This document shows, piece by piece, positions 1-5,054 of a DNA stretch of 5,054 nucleotides. The translations under genes and the position numbers were made by a program. The stretch's first letter is position 1, and each line of letters starts with the position of its first letter. Source of the stretch: Rhizobium sp. (GTDB lineage: Bacteria > Pseudomonadota > Alphaproteobacteria > Rhizobiales > Rhizobiaceae); assembly GCA_003501385.1 (NCBI GenBank), contig DNPN01000055.1, forward strand, positions 1 to 5,054, in the 5' to 3' direction. The notes beneath the pieces were generated by a model that saw only the letters and a program-made list of their open reading frames with translations, had not been told where the DNA came from and did no database searches.

Positions 1-1358
1 TTGACCGGGCCGTCGCCCTCGGCCACCGACATTACGGTCTGGCCGTCAATCACCATTTTTACCACGGCTTCTGAGACAGTTTTGAGGCGGCCATTGCTGT
101 CAAAGCGGCGCTCAACCATCACCCGAAAGCTCTCAACCGCAAAAAACTCCGGCACGGTGCCGAGGGTGCGATGGGCCAGCAGTTCGAAACTGCCATCGGC
201 CCCTTCATAGGCATAGCCCGAAGCCTCGCGCTCCTTGACGATTTCGATCAACCGGTCCAGCTTCGGATCATCCTTGGCAACGGTGATGCCACGGCGCTTC
301 AACTCATTGATAAAATTCGCCTTTCCGCCTTGGTCCGACACCATGACTTTACGGAAATTGCCAACGTTGCCCGGTTCCACATGCTCGTAGGTTTTCGGGT
401 CTTTCAGCAGGGCTGAGGCATGAATGCCTGCCTTGGTGGCAAAGGCCGACGCGCCGACATAGGGAGCCTGATGGTTGGGCGAGCGGTTGAGCAGCTCATC
501 AAAGGCATGCGACAGGCGGCTCAATTCCACCAGCTTGTCGAGATCAATGGCGGTTTCAAACCGATCCGCGTAGGTGTCTTTAAGACAGAGTGTGGGGATG
601 ATGGTGGTGAGATCGGCATTGCCGCAGCGCTCGCCAATGCCATTCAGCGTGCCCTGAATTTGGCGCACACCTGCTTCAACGGCTGCCAGCGAATTGGCCA
701 CAGCTTGCCCGGTATCATTGTGGGCATGGATGCCCAGTGATGTGCCGGGAACACCTGCCTCGATCAGGGCCGAGACAATGGCTCGGATTTCTGGCGGCTG
801 CGTGCCGCCATTGGTGTCGCACAGCACCACCCAGCGTGCCCCGGCCTCATAGGCGGTCTTGGCGCAGGCCACGGCATAACCTGGGTTGGCCTTATAGCCA
901 TCAAAGAAATGCTCGCAATCCACCAGCGCTTCTTTGCCCGCATTGACAACGGCTTTGACGCTGTCCTGAATGGCGTCAAGATTTTCCTCGTTGGAGCAGC
1001 CAAGCGCCACTTTCACATGGTAATCCCAGCTTTTCGCCACCAGACACACGGCGTCACTGTTGGATTGCAACAGCTGGTTCAGACCCGGATCGTTGGAGGC
1101 GGAGACGCCTGCGCGCTTTGTCATGCCAAAGGCGGTGAAACGGGCGCGGTGGGTGCGGTTCTTTGCGAAGAACGCCGTATCGGTGGGGTTGGCACCGGGA
1201 TAGCCACCCTCGACATAATCCAGACCAAAATCATCCAGCATGGTGGCAATCGAGATTTTGTCTTCCACGGAAAAATCAATGCCGGGCGTCTGCTGGCCGT
1301 CGCGGAGCGTGGTGTCAAACAGGGTGATTTTTTCGCGTGTGTTTTTTTCAGCGATCAT
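1..1358 (-). CDS. cimA: Citramalate synthase-type DRE-TIM enzyme, 3' end cut by window edge
   Basis: The reading frame starts at the ATG at 1358-1356 and stays open for 452 codons to the window edge. Visible motifs are DTTLRDG at residues 15-21 (catalytic Arg19 and metal-binding Asp20 in this family), EGGYPGANPTD at 50-60, LCDTNGG at 179-185, HAHND at 211-215 (the two His are metal ligands) and NGIGERCGNADL at 239-250. A C-terminal regulatory-type region begins near 370 and contains GYAYEGADGSFELL at 381-394. The EGGYPGANP and FELL segments resemble the citramalate synthase group more than 2-isopropylmalate or homocitrate synthases. Known members condense pyruvate and acetyl-CoA to (R)-citramalate, a threonine-independent entry to isoleucine synthesis in the cytoplasm. 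The family is usually about 530-540 residues, so roughly the last 80-90 residues, part of the LeuA-like allosteric domain, are outside the window. A good Shine-Dalgarno GGGAGG lies 5 nt upstream. The gene starts 26 nt after pip. Substrate specificity is inferred, not shown. Confidence 0.93.
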   Translation of the reverse strand, partial: MIAEKNTREKITLFDTTLRDGQQTPGIDFSVEDKISIATMLDDFGLDYVEGGYPGANPTDTAFFAKNRTHRARFTAFGMTKRAGVSASNDPGLNQLLQSNSDAVCLVAKSWDYHVKVALGCSNEENLDAIQDSVKAVVNAGKEALVDCEHFFDGYKANPGYAVACAKTAYEAGARWVVLCDTNGGTQPPEIRAIVSALIEAGVPGTSLGIHAHNDTGQAVANSLAAVEAGVRQIQGTLNGIGERCGNADLTTIIPTLCLKDTYADRFETAIDLDKLVELSRLSHAFDELLNRSPNHQAPYVGASAFATKAGIHASALLKDPKTYEHVEPGNVGNFRKVMVSDQGGKANFINELKRRGITVAKDDPKLDRLIEIVKEREASGYAYEGADGSFELLAHRTLGTVPEFFAVESFRVMVERRFDSNGRLKTVSEAVVKMVIDGQTVMSVAEGDGPV

Positions 1359-1363
1359 GGGTG

Positions 1364-1369
1364 CCTCCC
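1364..1369 (-). promoter_or_regulatory. Ribosome binding site of cimA, inside a short inverted repeat
   Basis: GGGAGG, read on the minus strand, sits 5 nt before the ATG at 1358 and fixes that start. It overlaps a 15-nt inverted repeat (1362-1376; arms TGCCT and AGGCA, 5-nt loop). A weak hairpin could therefore partly hide the site. The stem is only five base pairs, so a regulatory effect is speculative. Confidence 0.6.
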
Positions 1370-1384
1370 AAAGGCAGAATTATT

Positions 1385-2344
1385 TTAGTTGTTTTTTCCG
1401 GCAAAGCGGTCGGTGGCGCGGATCAATTGGTCGAGAATGCCTGGCTCGCTCATCGAGTGGCCTGCAGCCTCCACAATGTGCAAATCGGCATCTGGCCAAG
1501 CCTTGGAGAGTGTCCAGGCGTAATGCAGCGGGCAGGGCATATCATAGCGGCCATGCACGATCACGCCGGGAATGCCCTTGAGCTTATAGGCATCGCGCAA
1601 CAATTGCCCGTCTTCCATCCAGACGTTGTTGGTGAAGAAGTGATTTTCCAACCGGGCAAAGGCGATGGCGTAATGATCTTCGCCGAAATTTTCGATCTGT
1701 TGCAGATTGGGGATCAGCGAAATCGTTGCCCCTTCCCACTGGCTCCAGGCGCGGGCGCATTCCAGCTGCACGGCCTTGTCATCGCCTGTCAAACGGCGAT
1801 GGTAGGCCGCCATCATATCATGGCGCTCACTTTCCGGGATGGGAGCAATGAATTTTTCCCAGCGATCAGGATAGATCTGCGACACGCCGAACTGATAATA
1901 CCAATCCAGCTCGGCCTTGGTGCAGGTATAAATGCCGCGCAGCACAAGCTCACTCACCCGCTCAGGATGGGTCTCGGCATAGGCCAGCGCCAGCGTGGAT
2001 CCCCAGGAGCCGCCAAACACCAGCCATCTTTCAACGCCCATCATGTCGCGCAAGCGCTCAATATCGTCCACCAGATGCCATGTACTGTTGGCTTCCAGAT
2101 GGGCATGGGGGGTGGATTGGCCGCAGCCGCGCTGATCAAACAGGATCACATCATAGAGCGCTGGATCAAACACCCGGCTCTGGCTGGGTGTGATGCCGCC
2201 GCCGGGGCCGCCATGCAAAAACACCGCAGGCTTGGCTCCCCTGGTGCCAACCCGCTCCCAATGAAGGATGTGACCATCGCCAACATCGAGAAAGCCGTTC
2301 TCAAACGGTTCTATTTCGGGGTAGAATGTGCGCAGATCAGTCAT
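1385..2344 (-). CDS. pip: Proline iminopeptidase (prolyl aminopeptidase), alpha/beta-hydrolase
   Basis: This 319-residue protein has the normal length for the bacterial proline iminopeptidase family (peptidase family S33). It cleaves N-terminal proline from peptides in the cytoplasm. The oxyanion-hole motif HGGPGGG is at residues 44-50, DQRGCGQS at 70-77, and the nucleophile elbow GGSWGS at 111-116 with Ser113. Asp268 lies in GRYDMPCP and His296 in AGHS. These triad positions match the numbering known for the Serratia enzyme (Ser113, Asp268, His296), so the enzyme looks active. There is no signal peptide. The frame is open further upstream to an ATG at 2452, but the extra 36 residues do not resemble the family and would lie inside the preceding GFA gene. 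The chosen ATG at 2344 begins at the conserved N-terminus and overlaps the upstream stop by 8 nt, suggesting translational coupling. Only a weak GGGAT precedes it. cimA follows after 26 nt. Confidence 0.95.
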   Translation of the reverse strand: MTDLRTFYPEIEPFENGFLDVGDGHILHWERVGTRGAKPAVFLHGGPGGGITPSQSRVFDPALYDVILFDQRGCGQSTPHAHLEANSTWHLVDDIERLRDMMGVERWLVFGGSWGSTLALAYAETHPERVSELVLRGIYTCTKAELDWYYQFGVSQIYPDRWEKFIAPIPESERHDMMAAYHRRLTGDDKAVQLECARAWSQWEGATISLIPNLQQIENFGEDHYAIAFARLENHFFTNNVWMEDGQLLRDAYKLKGIPGVIVHGRYDMPCPLHYAWTLSKAWPDADLHIVEAAGHSMSEPGILDQLIRATDRFAGKNN

Positions 2345-2831
2345 TGGGCGATCCCATATGTGTGGGCCATTCGAAGGTTTCATGGTCAGGGTGCTGATAG
2401 CGGGTGGCCGCGACTTTTGCCAGCCACTCGGCATTGTTCTCGGCGGCTTCAACTGGCAGCGTATCCAGCTCTGAGAACCACGGCATTTTGCTATCCAGAT
2501 TGGATTGTTCCACTGGCTTTATGCTTGCCGGATCATCCAGCGATCCCAACGTGATGTTGATGAAATTGGCCTGCGGCACATCAAAAAACAGCGGCGTGCC
2601 GCAATCTGCACAGAACCCGCGCCGCACCAGATCGGACGATTGGAACCAATGCGGCGTACCACGGGTCAGAGCAAATTGATCGCGGTTAACAGAGCCAAGC
2701 GGCAGAAAATAATTGCCCGACGCCTTCTGACACATGCGACAGTGGCAGATATGTGGATTGCCAACCGGCGATTTTGCGCTGTAGCGCACAGCGCCACATT
2801 GGCATCCGCCATGCAGGGTTTGGCCTTTCAT
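2337..2831 (-). CDS. GFA-family zinc-binding protein, third in the tandem (GFA-1)
   Basis: This 164-residue protein has the CENP-V/GFA (DUF636) fold pattern. CQC is at residues 10-12 within GGCQCGAVRY, CHCRMC is at 29-34, and CADC is at 74-77 in GFCADCGTPL. In the structurally known Gfa of Paracoccus, equivalent cysteines bind two zinc ions: the first CxC plus the last CxxC, and the central CxCxxC. All seven cysteines are kept here. The founder enzyme forms S-hydroxymethylglutathione from formaldehyde and glutathione, but it is longer (about 190 residues) and most family members have no proven substrate. The C-terminus carries RYQHPDHETFEWP (residues 144-156), shared with the two upstream paralogs. 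A GGAGG site lies 7 nt before the ATG at 2831. The ATG overlaps the stop of the preceding paralog as ATGA, and the TGA runs 8 nt into pip. It is the most divergent of the three copies (FFDVPQANF where the others have TY...PxGV). Confidence 0.92.
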   Translation of the reverse strand: MKGQTLHGGCQCGAVRYSAKSPVGNPHICHCRMCQKASGNYFLPLGSVNRDQFALTRGTPHWFQSSDLVRRGFCADCGTPLFFDVPQANFINITLGSLDDPASIKPVEQSNLDSKMPWFSELDTLPVEAAENNAEWLAKVAATRYQHPDHETFEWPTHMGSPND

Positions 2832-3295
2832 GCCTCATCCTCCGGTGGCCACACGGGCGTGTCAAAATCCGGGTGCTGCCAGGACTCAATGGAATCGAAA
2901 AAGGCCTCATATTCCGGGCTGGAATAGACCGGCTTTGCAAACAGCGTGTCGATCCACGGCAGACGCTTGTGATGATTGACCTGAATGGCAGGCTCAAAGG
3001 CTGCGGGATTGTCGAAGGCACCGATGGCAATCTCTACCCCGGTGGGGTGCTGATAGGTCAGCGGCGTGCCGCATTTTTCACAAAAGCCGCGCTTGACCTT
3101 GGCGGATGAACGAAACAGTTTCGGCTGGCCGCGCGTCCATGTCAGATGTGCCTGATCAGCGGAGACAAACGCGCCAAAGAAACTGCCGAACTGTTTTTGA
3201 CACATGCGACAATGACAGATGGAGGGCCGCCCCAGCTTTGCCGCCTGAAACCGCACTGCGCCACATTGGCACCCGCCGGAAAAAATCTCGCTCAT
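2828..3295 (-). CDS. GFA-family zinc-binding protein, second in the tandem (GFA-2)
   Basis: This 155-residue GFA-family protein begins MSEIFSGGCQCGAVRF. Cysteines 9, 11, 27, 29, 32, 72 and 75 give the complete CxC...CxCxxC...CxxC pattern that in the family binds a structural and a catalytic-type zinc. The core run RGFCEKCGTPLTY (69-81) and the IGAFDNPAAF segment (91-100) closely resemble GFA-3, so these two look like the closer pair. The C-terminus has SWQHPDFDTPVWPPE (138-152). There is no signal peptide or membrane segment, so a cytoplasmic location is expected. A GGAG site lies 7 nt before the ATG at 3295, and the gene overlaps both neighbours by 4 nt (ATGA at 3292-3295 and 2828-2831). Activation of formaldehyde with glutathione is known for the family founder only. 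The substrate here is not evident. Confidence 0.92.
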   Translation of the reverse strand: MSEIFSGGCQCGAVRFQAAKLGRPSICHCRMCQKQFGSFFGAFVSADQAHLTWTRGQPKLFRSSAKVKRGFCEKCGTPLTYQHPTGVEIAIGAFDNPAAFEPAIQVNHHKRLPWIDTLFAKPVYSSPEYEAFFDSIESWQHPDFDTPVWPPEDEA

Positions 3296-3780
3296 GGCTT
3301 TGCTCCATCTGGTGTGGGCCAGGTGTCGGTATCAAAGTCCGGGTGTTGGTAGGAGATGATTTTATGAACATAAGCTTCTGACGATGGGTCTTCATCGGTG
3401 TTCATACCGGGGAGCGCAGCAAAATGATCAACAAAGGCAATCTTTCCTTCAAGCCCGAACTGAAAGGTTGGGGGCAGGGCGGATGGATCATCAAAGGCCC
3501 CGGCTGACACGGCAACTCCATCCGGCGCTTCATAGGTCAGCGGTGTGCCGCAGGCATCGCAAAACCCGCGTCTGACCATGTTGGAGGATTGAAAATGTTT
3601 GAGTGCACCCCGCGTCCAGCTCAATTGCGCGCCACGGGTAGACACCAGCGGTGCATAATAGGCCCCAAACGCTTTCTGGCACATGCGGCAATGGCAGATG
3701 GAGCTGTCTTTCAGCACGCCTTCAACGCGAAAGCGGATCGCGCCACATTGGCAGCCGCCGGTGTAGATCTGTGTGGTCAT
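3292..3780 (-). CDS. GFA-family zinc-binding protein, first in the tandem (GFA-3)
   Basis: This 162-residue GFA-family protein contains GGCQCGAIRF (8-17), ICHCRMCQKAFG (28-39) and RGFCDACGTPLTY (71-83). The seven expected zinc-binding cysteines are at 10, 12, 29, 31, 34, 74 and 77. GAFDDPSALPPTF (94-106) resembles the corresponding part of GFA-2. The C-terminal tail has SYQHPDFDTDTWPTP (143-157), the motif shared by all three copies. The start ATG at 3780 overlaps the stop of the upstream VOC gene as ATGA. Only a modest GGCGG/GGTGA purine run precedes it, so translation probably depends on coupling to the VOC gene. The family includes glutathione-dependent formaldehyde-activating enzyme, but this shorter form cannot be assigned that reaction from sequence. 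It is an intact gene with no sign of decay. Confidence 0.92.
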   Translation of the reverse strand: MTTQIYTGGCQCGAIRFRVEGVLKDSSICHCRMCQKAFGAYYAPLVSTRGAQLSWTRGALKHFQSSNMVRRGFCDACGTPLTYEAPDGVAVSAGAFDDPSALPPTFQFGLEGKIAFVDHFAALPGMNTDEDPSSEAYVHKIISYQHPDFDTDTWPTPDGAKP

Positions 3781-4178
3781 GCTTCACCGCCAATCTCAGG
3801 CTTATGACAAACCGCCTCGATATTGTTGCCATCCAGATCAAATACAAACGCACCGTAATAGTTGGGGTGATAATGCGGACGCAGGCCCGGCCCGCCATTG
3901 TCTGTGCCGCCTGCGGCAATGGCGGCTTGATAGAACGCATCCACTTCAGCTCGGCTGTTGGCCGTAAAGGCAATGTGCTGATGATAGCCAGCGGGGGGCG
4001 TACCCTCATGCAGCCAGTAGACGGGCCTCTCGCGCCCGTATCCACCCATTTTCACACCGTTGGAGTATTCAAGCGGCACCATATAAAGCAACGTCGCACC
4101 AAGCGGCGCAAAGGCTGCATCATAGAAAGCCTTTGCACGTTCAAAATCAGCAACCTTGATATTCATATGATCAATCAT
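3777..4178 (-). CDS. VOC-superfamily (glyoxalase/bleomycin-resistance fold) protein
   Basis: This 133-residue single-domain protein has the beta-alpha-beta-beta-beta repeat of the vicinal oxygen chelate superfamily. The first half opens MIDHMNIKVADFERAKAFYDAAF; the second carries HQHIAFTA (66-73), AEVDAFYQAAIAAGG (77-91) and the closing FVFDLDGNNIEAV (111-123). Likely metal ligands are His4, His68 and Glu121. The place where glyoxalase I has its fourth ligand (a Glu near residue 56) reads PVYWL, so it is probably not a classical glyoxalase I. Members of this superfamily act as lyases, dioxygenases or resistance proteins, and the substrate cannot be told here. An AGGAG site lies 8 nt before the ATG at 4178, supporting this start over the internal Met5. 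The gene follows cysS by 33 nt and overlaps GFA-3 by 4 nt (ATGA), so it leads the coupled small-protein cassette. Confidence 0.9.
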   Translation of the reverse strand: MIDHMNIKVADFERAKAFYDAAFAPLGATLLYMVPLEYSNGVKMGGYGRERPVYWLHEGTPPAGYHQHIAFTANSRAEVDAFYQAAIAAGGTDNGGPGLRPHYHPNYYGAFVFDLDGNNIEAVCHKPEIGGEA

Positions 4179-4186
4179 CGATGTCG

Positions 4187-4191
4187 CTCCT
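4187..4191 (-). promoter_or_regulatory. Ribosome binding site of the VOC gene
   Basis: AGGAG, read on the minus strand, lies 8 nt upstream of the ATG at 4178, in the 33-nt gap after cysS. It is the strongest initiation signal of the cassette and probably recruits ribosomes for the overlapping genes that follow. The gap contains no hairpin plus T-run, so transcription from cysS can continue through it. Confidence 0.6.
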
Positions 4192-4211
4192 GTGTCGTTG
4201 CTCAGTCTGGT

Positions 4212-5054
4212 TTAGCGCTTGACCTCCCAAGTGGTCACGCGCTCGCCGGTGTCCTTATCCTTGCCGTCTTTCAGCTGAATGCCCTTGGCCAAGAGATCAT
4301 CGCGGATCTTGTCGGCTTCTGCAAAGTTTTTGCTCTTCAGCATTTCAAGGCGCATTTCGACAAGGGCCGTGATGGCTGCATGGAGCTTCGGGTCTATTGT
4401 TCCTTTGGCTTTCCAACGCCTTACGGAGGTTGGCGTGATTAAACCAAGAAAATTGAGCATTCCCAAAAAGCTAAGGGCGAGAGAACGCTTTTTTTGGTCG
4501 GTTTGCTGAGCTTTTATATCGAGAGGGATACCCCTAAGTCGCGTTAGAACAAGCGGTGTATTAATATCATCTTTGAGCAGGTCAAAGAACAAATCCAATT
4601 CAGCATCTTGTTCCAAAGAGGCTATAAAAGCCGCTTCAAGACTGTTCTCGTTGTGTTTAAAAACGTGTTCGTCAAGAAGTGAGAGCCAGCTTTCAAGGTT
4701 TGCCTCAGCCTCCTCCAGCCGTTTGACTGAGAAATCAATCGGCTCCCGATAATGCGTCATCAGCATAGCTAACCGCAGCACTTCGCCCGGCCATTTGCGT
4801 CCGCCAAATGTGTCCGTGTCCAGCAACTCGTTGATGGTGACAAAATTACCATCCGACTTGGACATCTTGCGGCCTTCCACCTGCACGAAGCCATTGTGCA
4901 TCCACACATTGGCCATCACGCTGGTGTCATTGGCGCAGCAGGATTGGGCAATTTCGTTTTCGTGGTGCGGGAAGATCAGGTCCAGCCCGCCGCCGTGAAT
5001 ATCGAAAACCTCGCCCAGATAGCGCTTGGACATGGCCGAGCATTCGATATGCCA
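4212..5054 (-). CDS. cysS: Cysteinyl-tRNA synthetase, C-terminal part (5' end outside window)
   Basis: The frame enters from the right edge and ends at a TAA at 4214-4212, giving 280 residues. It begins WHIECSAMSKRYLGE. The Cys of WHIEC, the first His of FPHHENE and the last Glu of that motif match three zinc ligands known in E. coli CysRS (Cys209, His234, Glu238) with identical spacing. The ATP-binding loop GRKMSKSDGN is at window residues 61-70. After it come the stem-contact region and the helical DALR-type anticodon-binding part, including DDINTP and NFAEADKIRDDL, and the end is VTTWEVKR. The enzyme charges tRNA-Cys with cysteine in the cytoplasm. By alignment with E. coli about 200 N-terminal residues are missing, including the HIGH motif and the first zinc cysteine. 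An ATG at 5033 is internal, not the start. The stretch at about 4441-4680 is AT-richer than the rest of the window. The VOC gene follows after 33 nt. Confidence 0.97.
   Translation of the reverse strand, partial: WHIECSAMSKRYLGEVFDIHGGGLDLIFPHHENEIAQSCCANDTSVMANVWMHNGFVQVEGRKMSKSDGNFVTINELLDTDTFGGRKWPGEVLRLAMLMTHYREPIDFSVKRLEEAEANLESWLSLLDEHVFKHNENSLEAAFIASLEQDAELDLFFDLLKDDINTPLVLTRLRGIPLDIKAQQTDQKKRSLALSFLGMLNFLGLITPTSVRRWKAKGTIDPKLHAAITALVEMRLEMLKSKNFAEADKIRDDLLAKGIQLKDGKDKDTGERVTTWEVKR
4441..4680. other. AT-rich segment inside cysS
   Basis: A hand count gives about 100 G+C in these 240 bases (about 42%). The cysS sequence just to its right is clearly higher (67 of 120 in 4681-4800), and parts of pip exceed 60%. 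The segment encodes the variable linker and start of the helical C-terminal domain (roughly window residues 125-205). The frame is intact across it. It may reflect relaxed codon choice in a poorly conserved region or a recombined allele. Confidence 0.55.

Larger units (their letters stand above)
2337..3780 (-). repeat. Tandem array of three paralogous GFA genes
   Basis: Three consecutive genes share family, length and motif order, which indicates tandem duplication followed by divergence. DNA similarity survives mainly over the zinc motifs. The plus-strand 20-mers at 2731-2750, 3201-3220 and 3680-3699 (encoding ICHCRMC) differ pairwise at only two positions. Segments beginning gcgccacattggca at 2791, 3258 and 3740 (encoding the first CQCGA motif) are nearly the same. 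Outside these stretches the copies differ widely, so the duplications are old rather than recent. Confidence 0.8.

Noticed and set aside
1342..1396. Runs of seven and six T near the pip-cimA junction as a terminator or slippage site
   Set aside because: On the minus strand they are A runs inside coding sequence, with no adjacent stable hairpin of the right orientation. Both reading frames are intact.
2345..2452. 36-residue N-terminal extension of pip from an upstream ATG
   Set aside because: The extension lies inside the GFA-1 gene and lacks family similarity. The start at 2344 gives the usual length and places the catalytic residues at the known numbering.
1337..2554. A 405-codon open frame on the plus strand, antisense to pip
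   Set aside because: It lies opposite an unmistakable pip gene with an intact catalytic triad. Its translation shows no recognisable domain and covers gene junctions, so it is a shadow of codon bias on the other strand.
2731..3699. Spaced near-identical 20-mers resembling a regularly spaced repeat array
   Set aside because: The spacing is about 470-480 bases and each copy encodes the ICHCRMC zinc motif of a paralogous gene, so this is gene duplication, not CRISPR or a regulatory repeat.
3651..4442. A 263-codon plus-strand open frame across GFA-3, VOC and cysS
   Set aside because: It spans three clear minus-strand genes and their junctions, has no family resemblance and no good ribosome site. 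It is a shadow frame.
4801..5033. Internal ATG at 5033 as a cysS start
   Set aside because: The frame continues upstream with WHIECSA, a conserved CysRS zinc-site segment, so the gene simply runs off the window.

Overview
All genes in this window lie on the minus strand, so it reads from high to low coordinates. In transcription order they are: the 3' part of cysS (cysteinyl-tRNA synthetase), a small VOC/glyoxalase-fold protein, three successive GFA-family (CENP-V/GFA, DUF636-type) zinc-binding proteins, a proline iminopeptidase (pip), and most of a citramalate-synthase-type enzyme (cimA) that runs off the left edge. Coding density is almost complete. The gaps are 33 nt (cysS to VOC) and 26 nt (pip to cimA), and the four junctions between them overlap by 4, 4, 4 and 8 nt. 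No RNA genes, insertion sequences, CRISPR arrays, clear terminators or convincing internal promoters were seen.

The protein styles, the moderately high GC and the mix of housekeeping genes with glutathione-type accessory families suggest an alphaproteobacterium, probably of the Rhizobiales/Rhizobiaceae. That is inference from protein resemblance, not a database match.

Region by region: 4212-5054 is the C-terminal 280 residues of CysRS, with the zinc ligands and KMSKS loop intact. An AT-richer stretch at about 4441-4680 lies within it. Region 2337-4178 is a tightly coupled cassette of four small proteins from families that include aldehyde- and glutathione-linked enzymes. Three of them are tandem paralogs with the same seven-cysteine pattern and a shared C-terminal HPD...W-P motif. 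Region 1385-2344 is a complete alpha/beta-hydrolase peptidase with an intact Ser-Asp-His triad. Region 1-1358 is a DRE-TIM metallolyase that makes a branched-chain keto-acid precursor.

The genes probably form one transcription unit whose promoter lies beyond the right edge. The flanking genes are housekeeping (Cys-tRNA charging, isoleucine/citramalate synthesis). The inner cassette has no proven role, and a link to small electrophile or thiol-adduct handling is only a hypothesis. The most notable point is the in-line triplication of GFA genes with translational-coupling overlaps; otherwise the window is ordinary chromosomal content.
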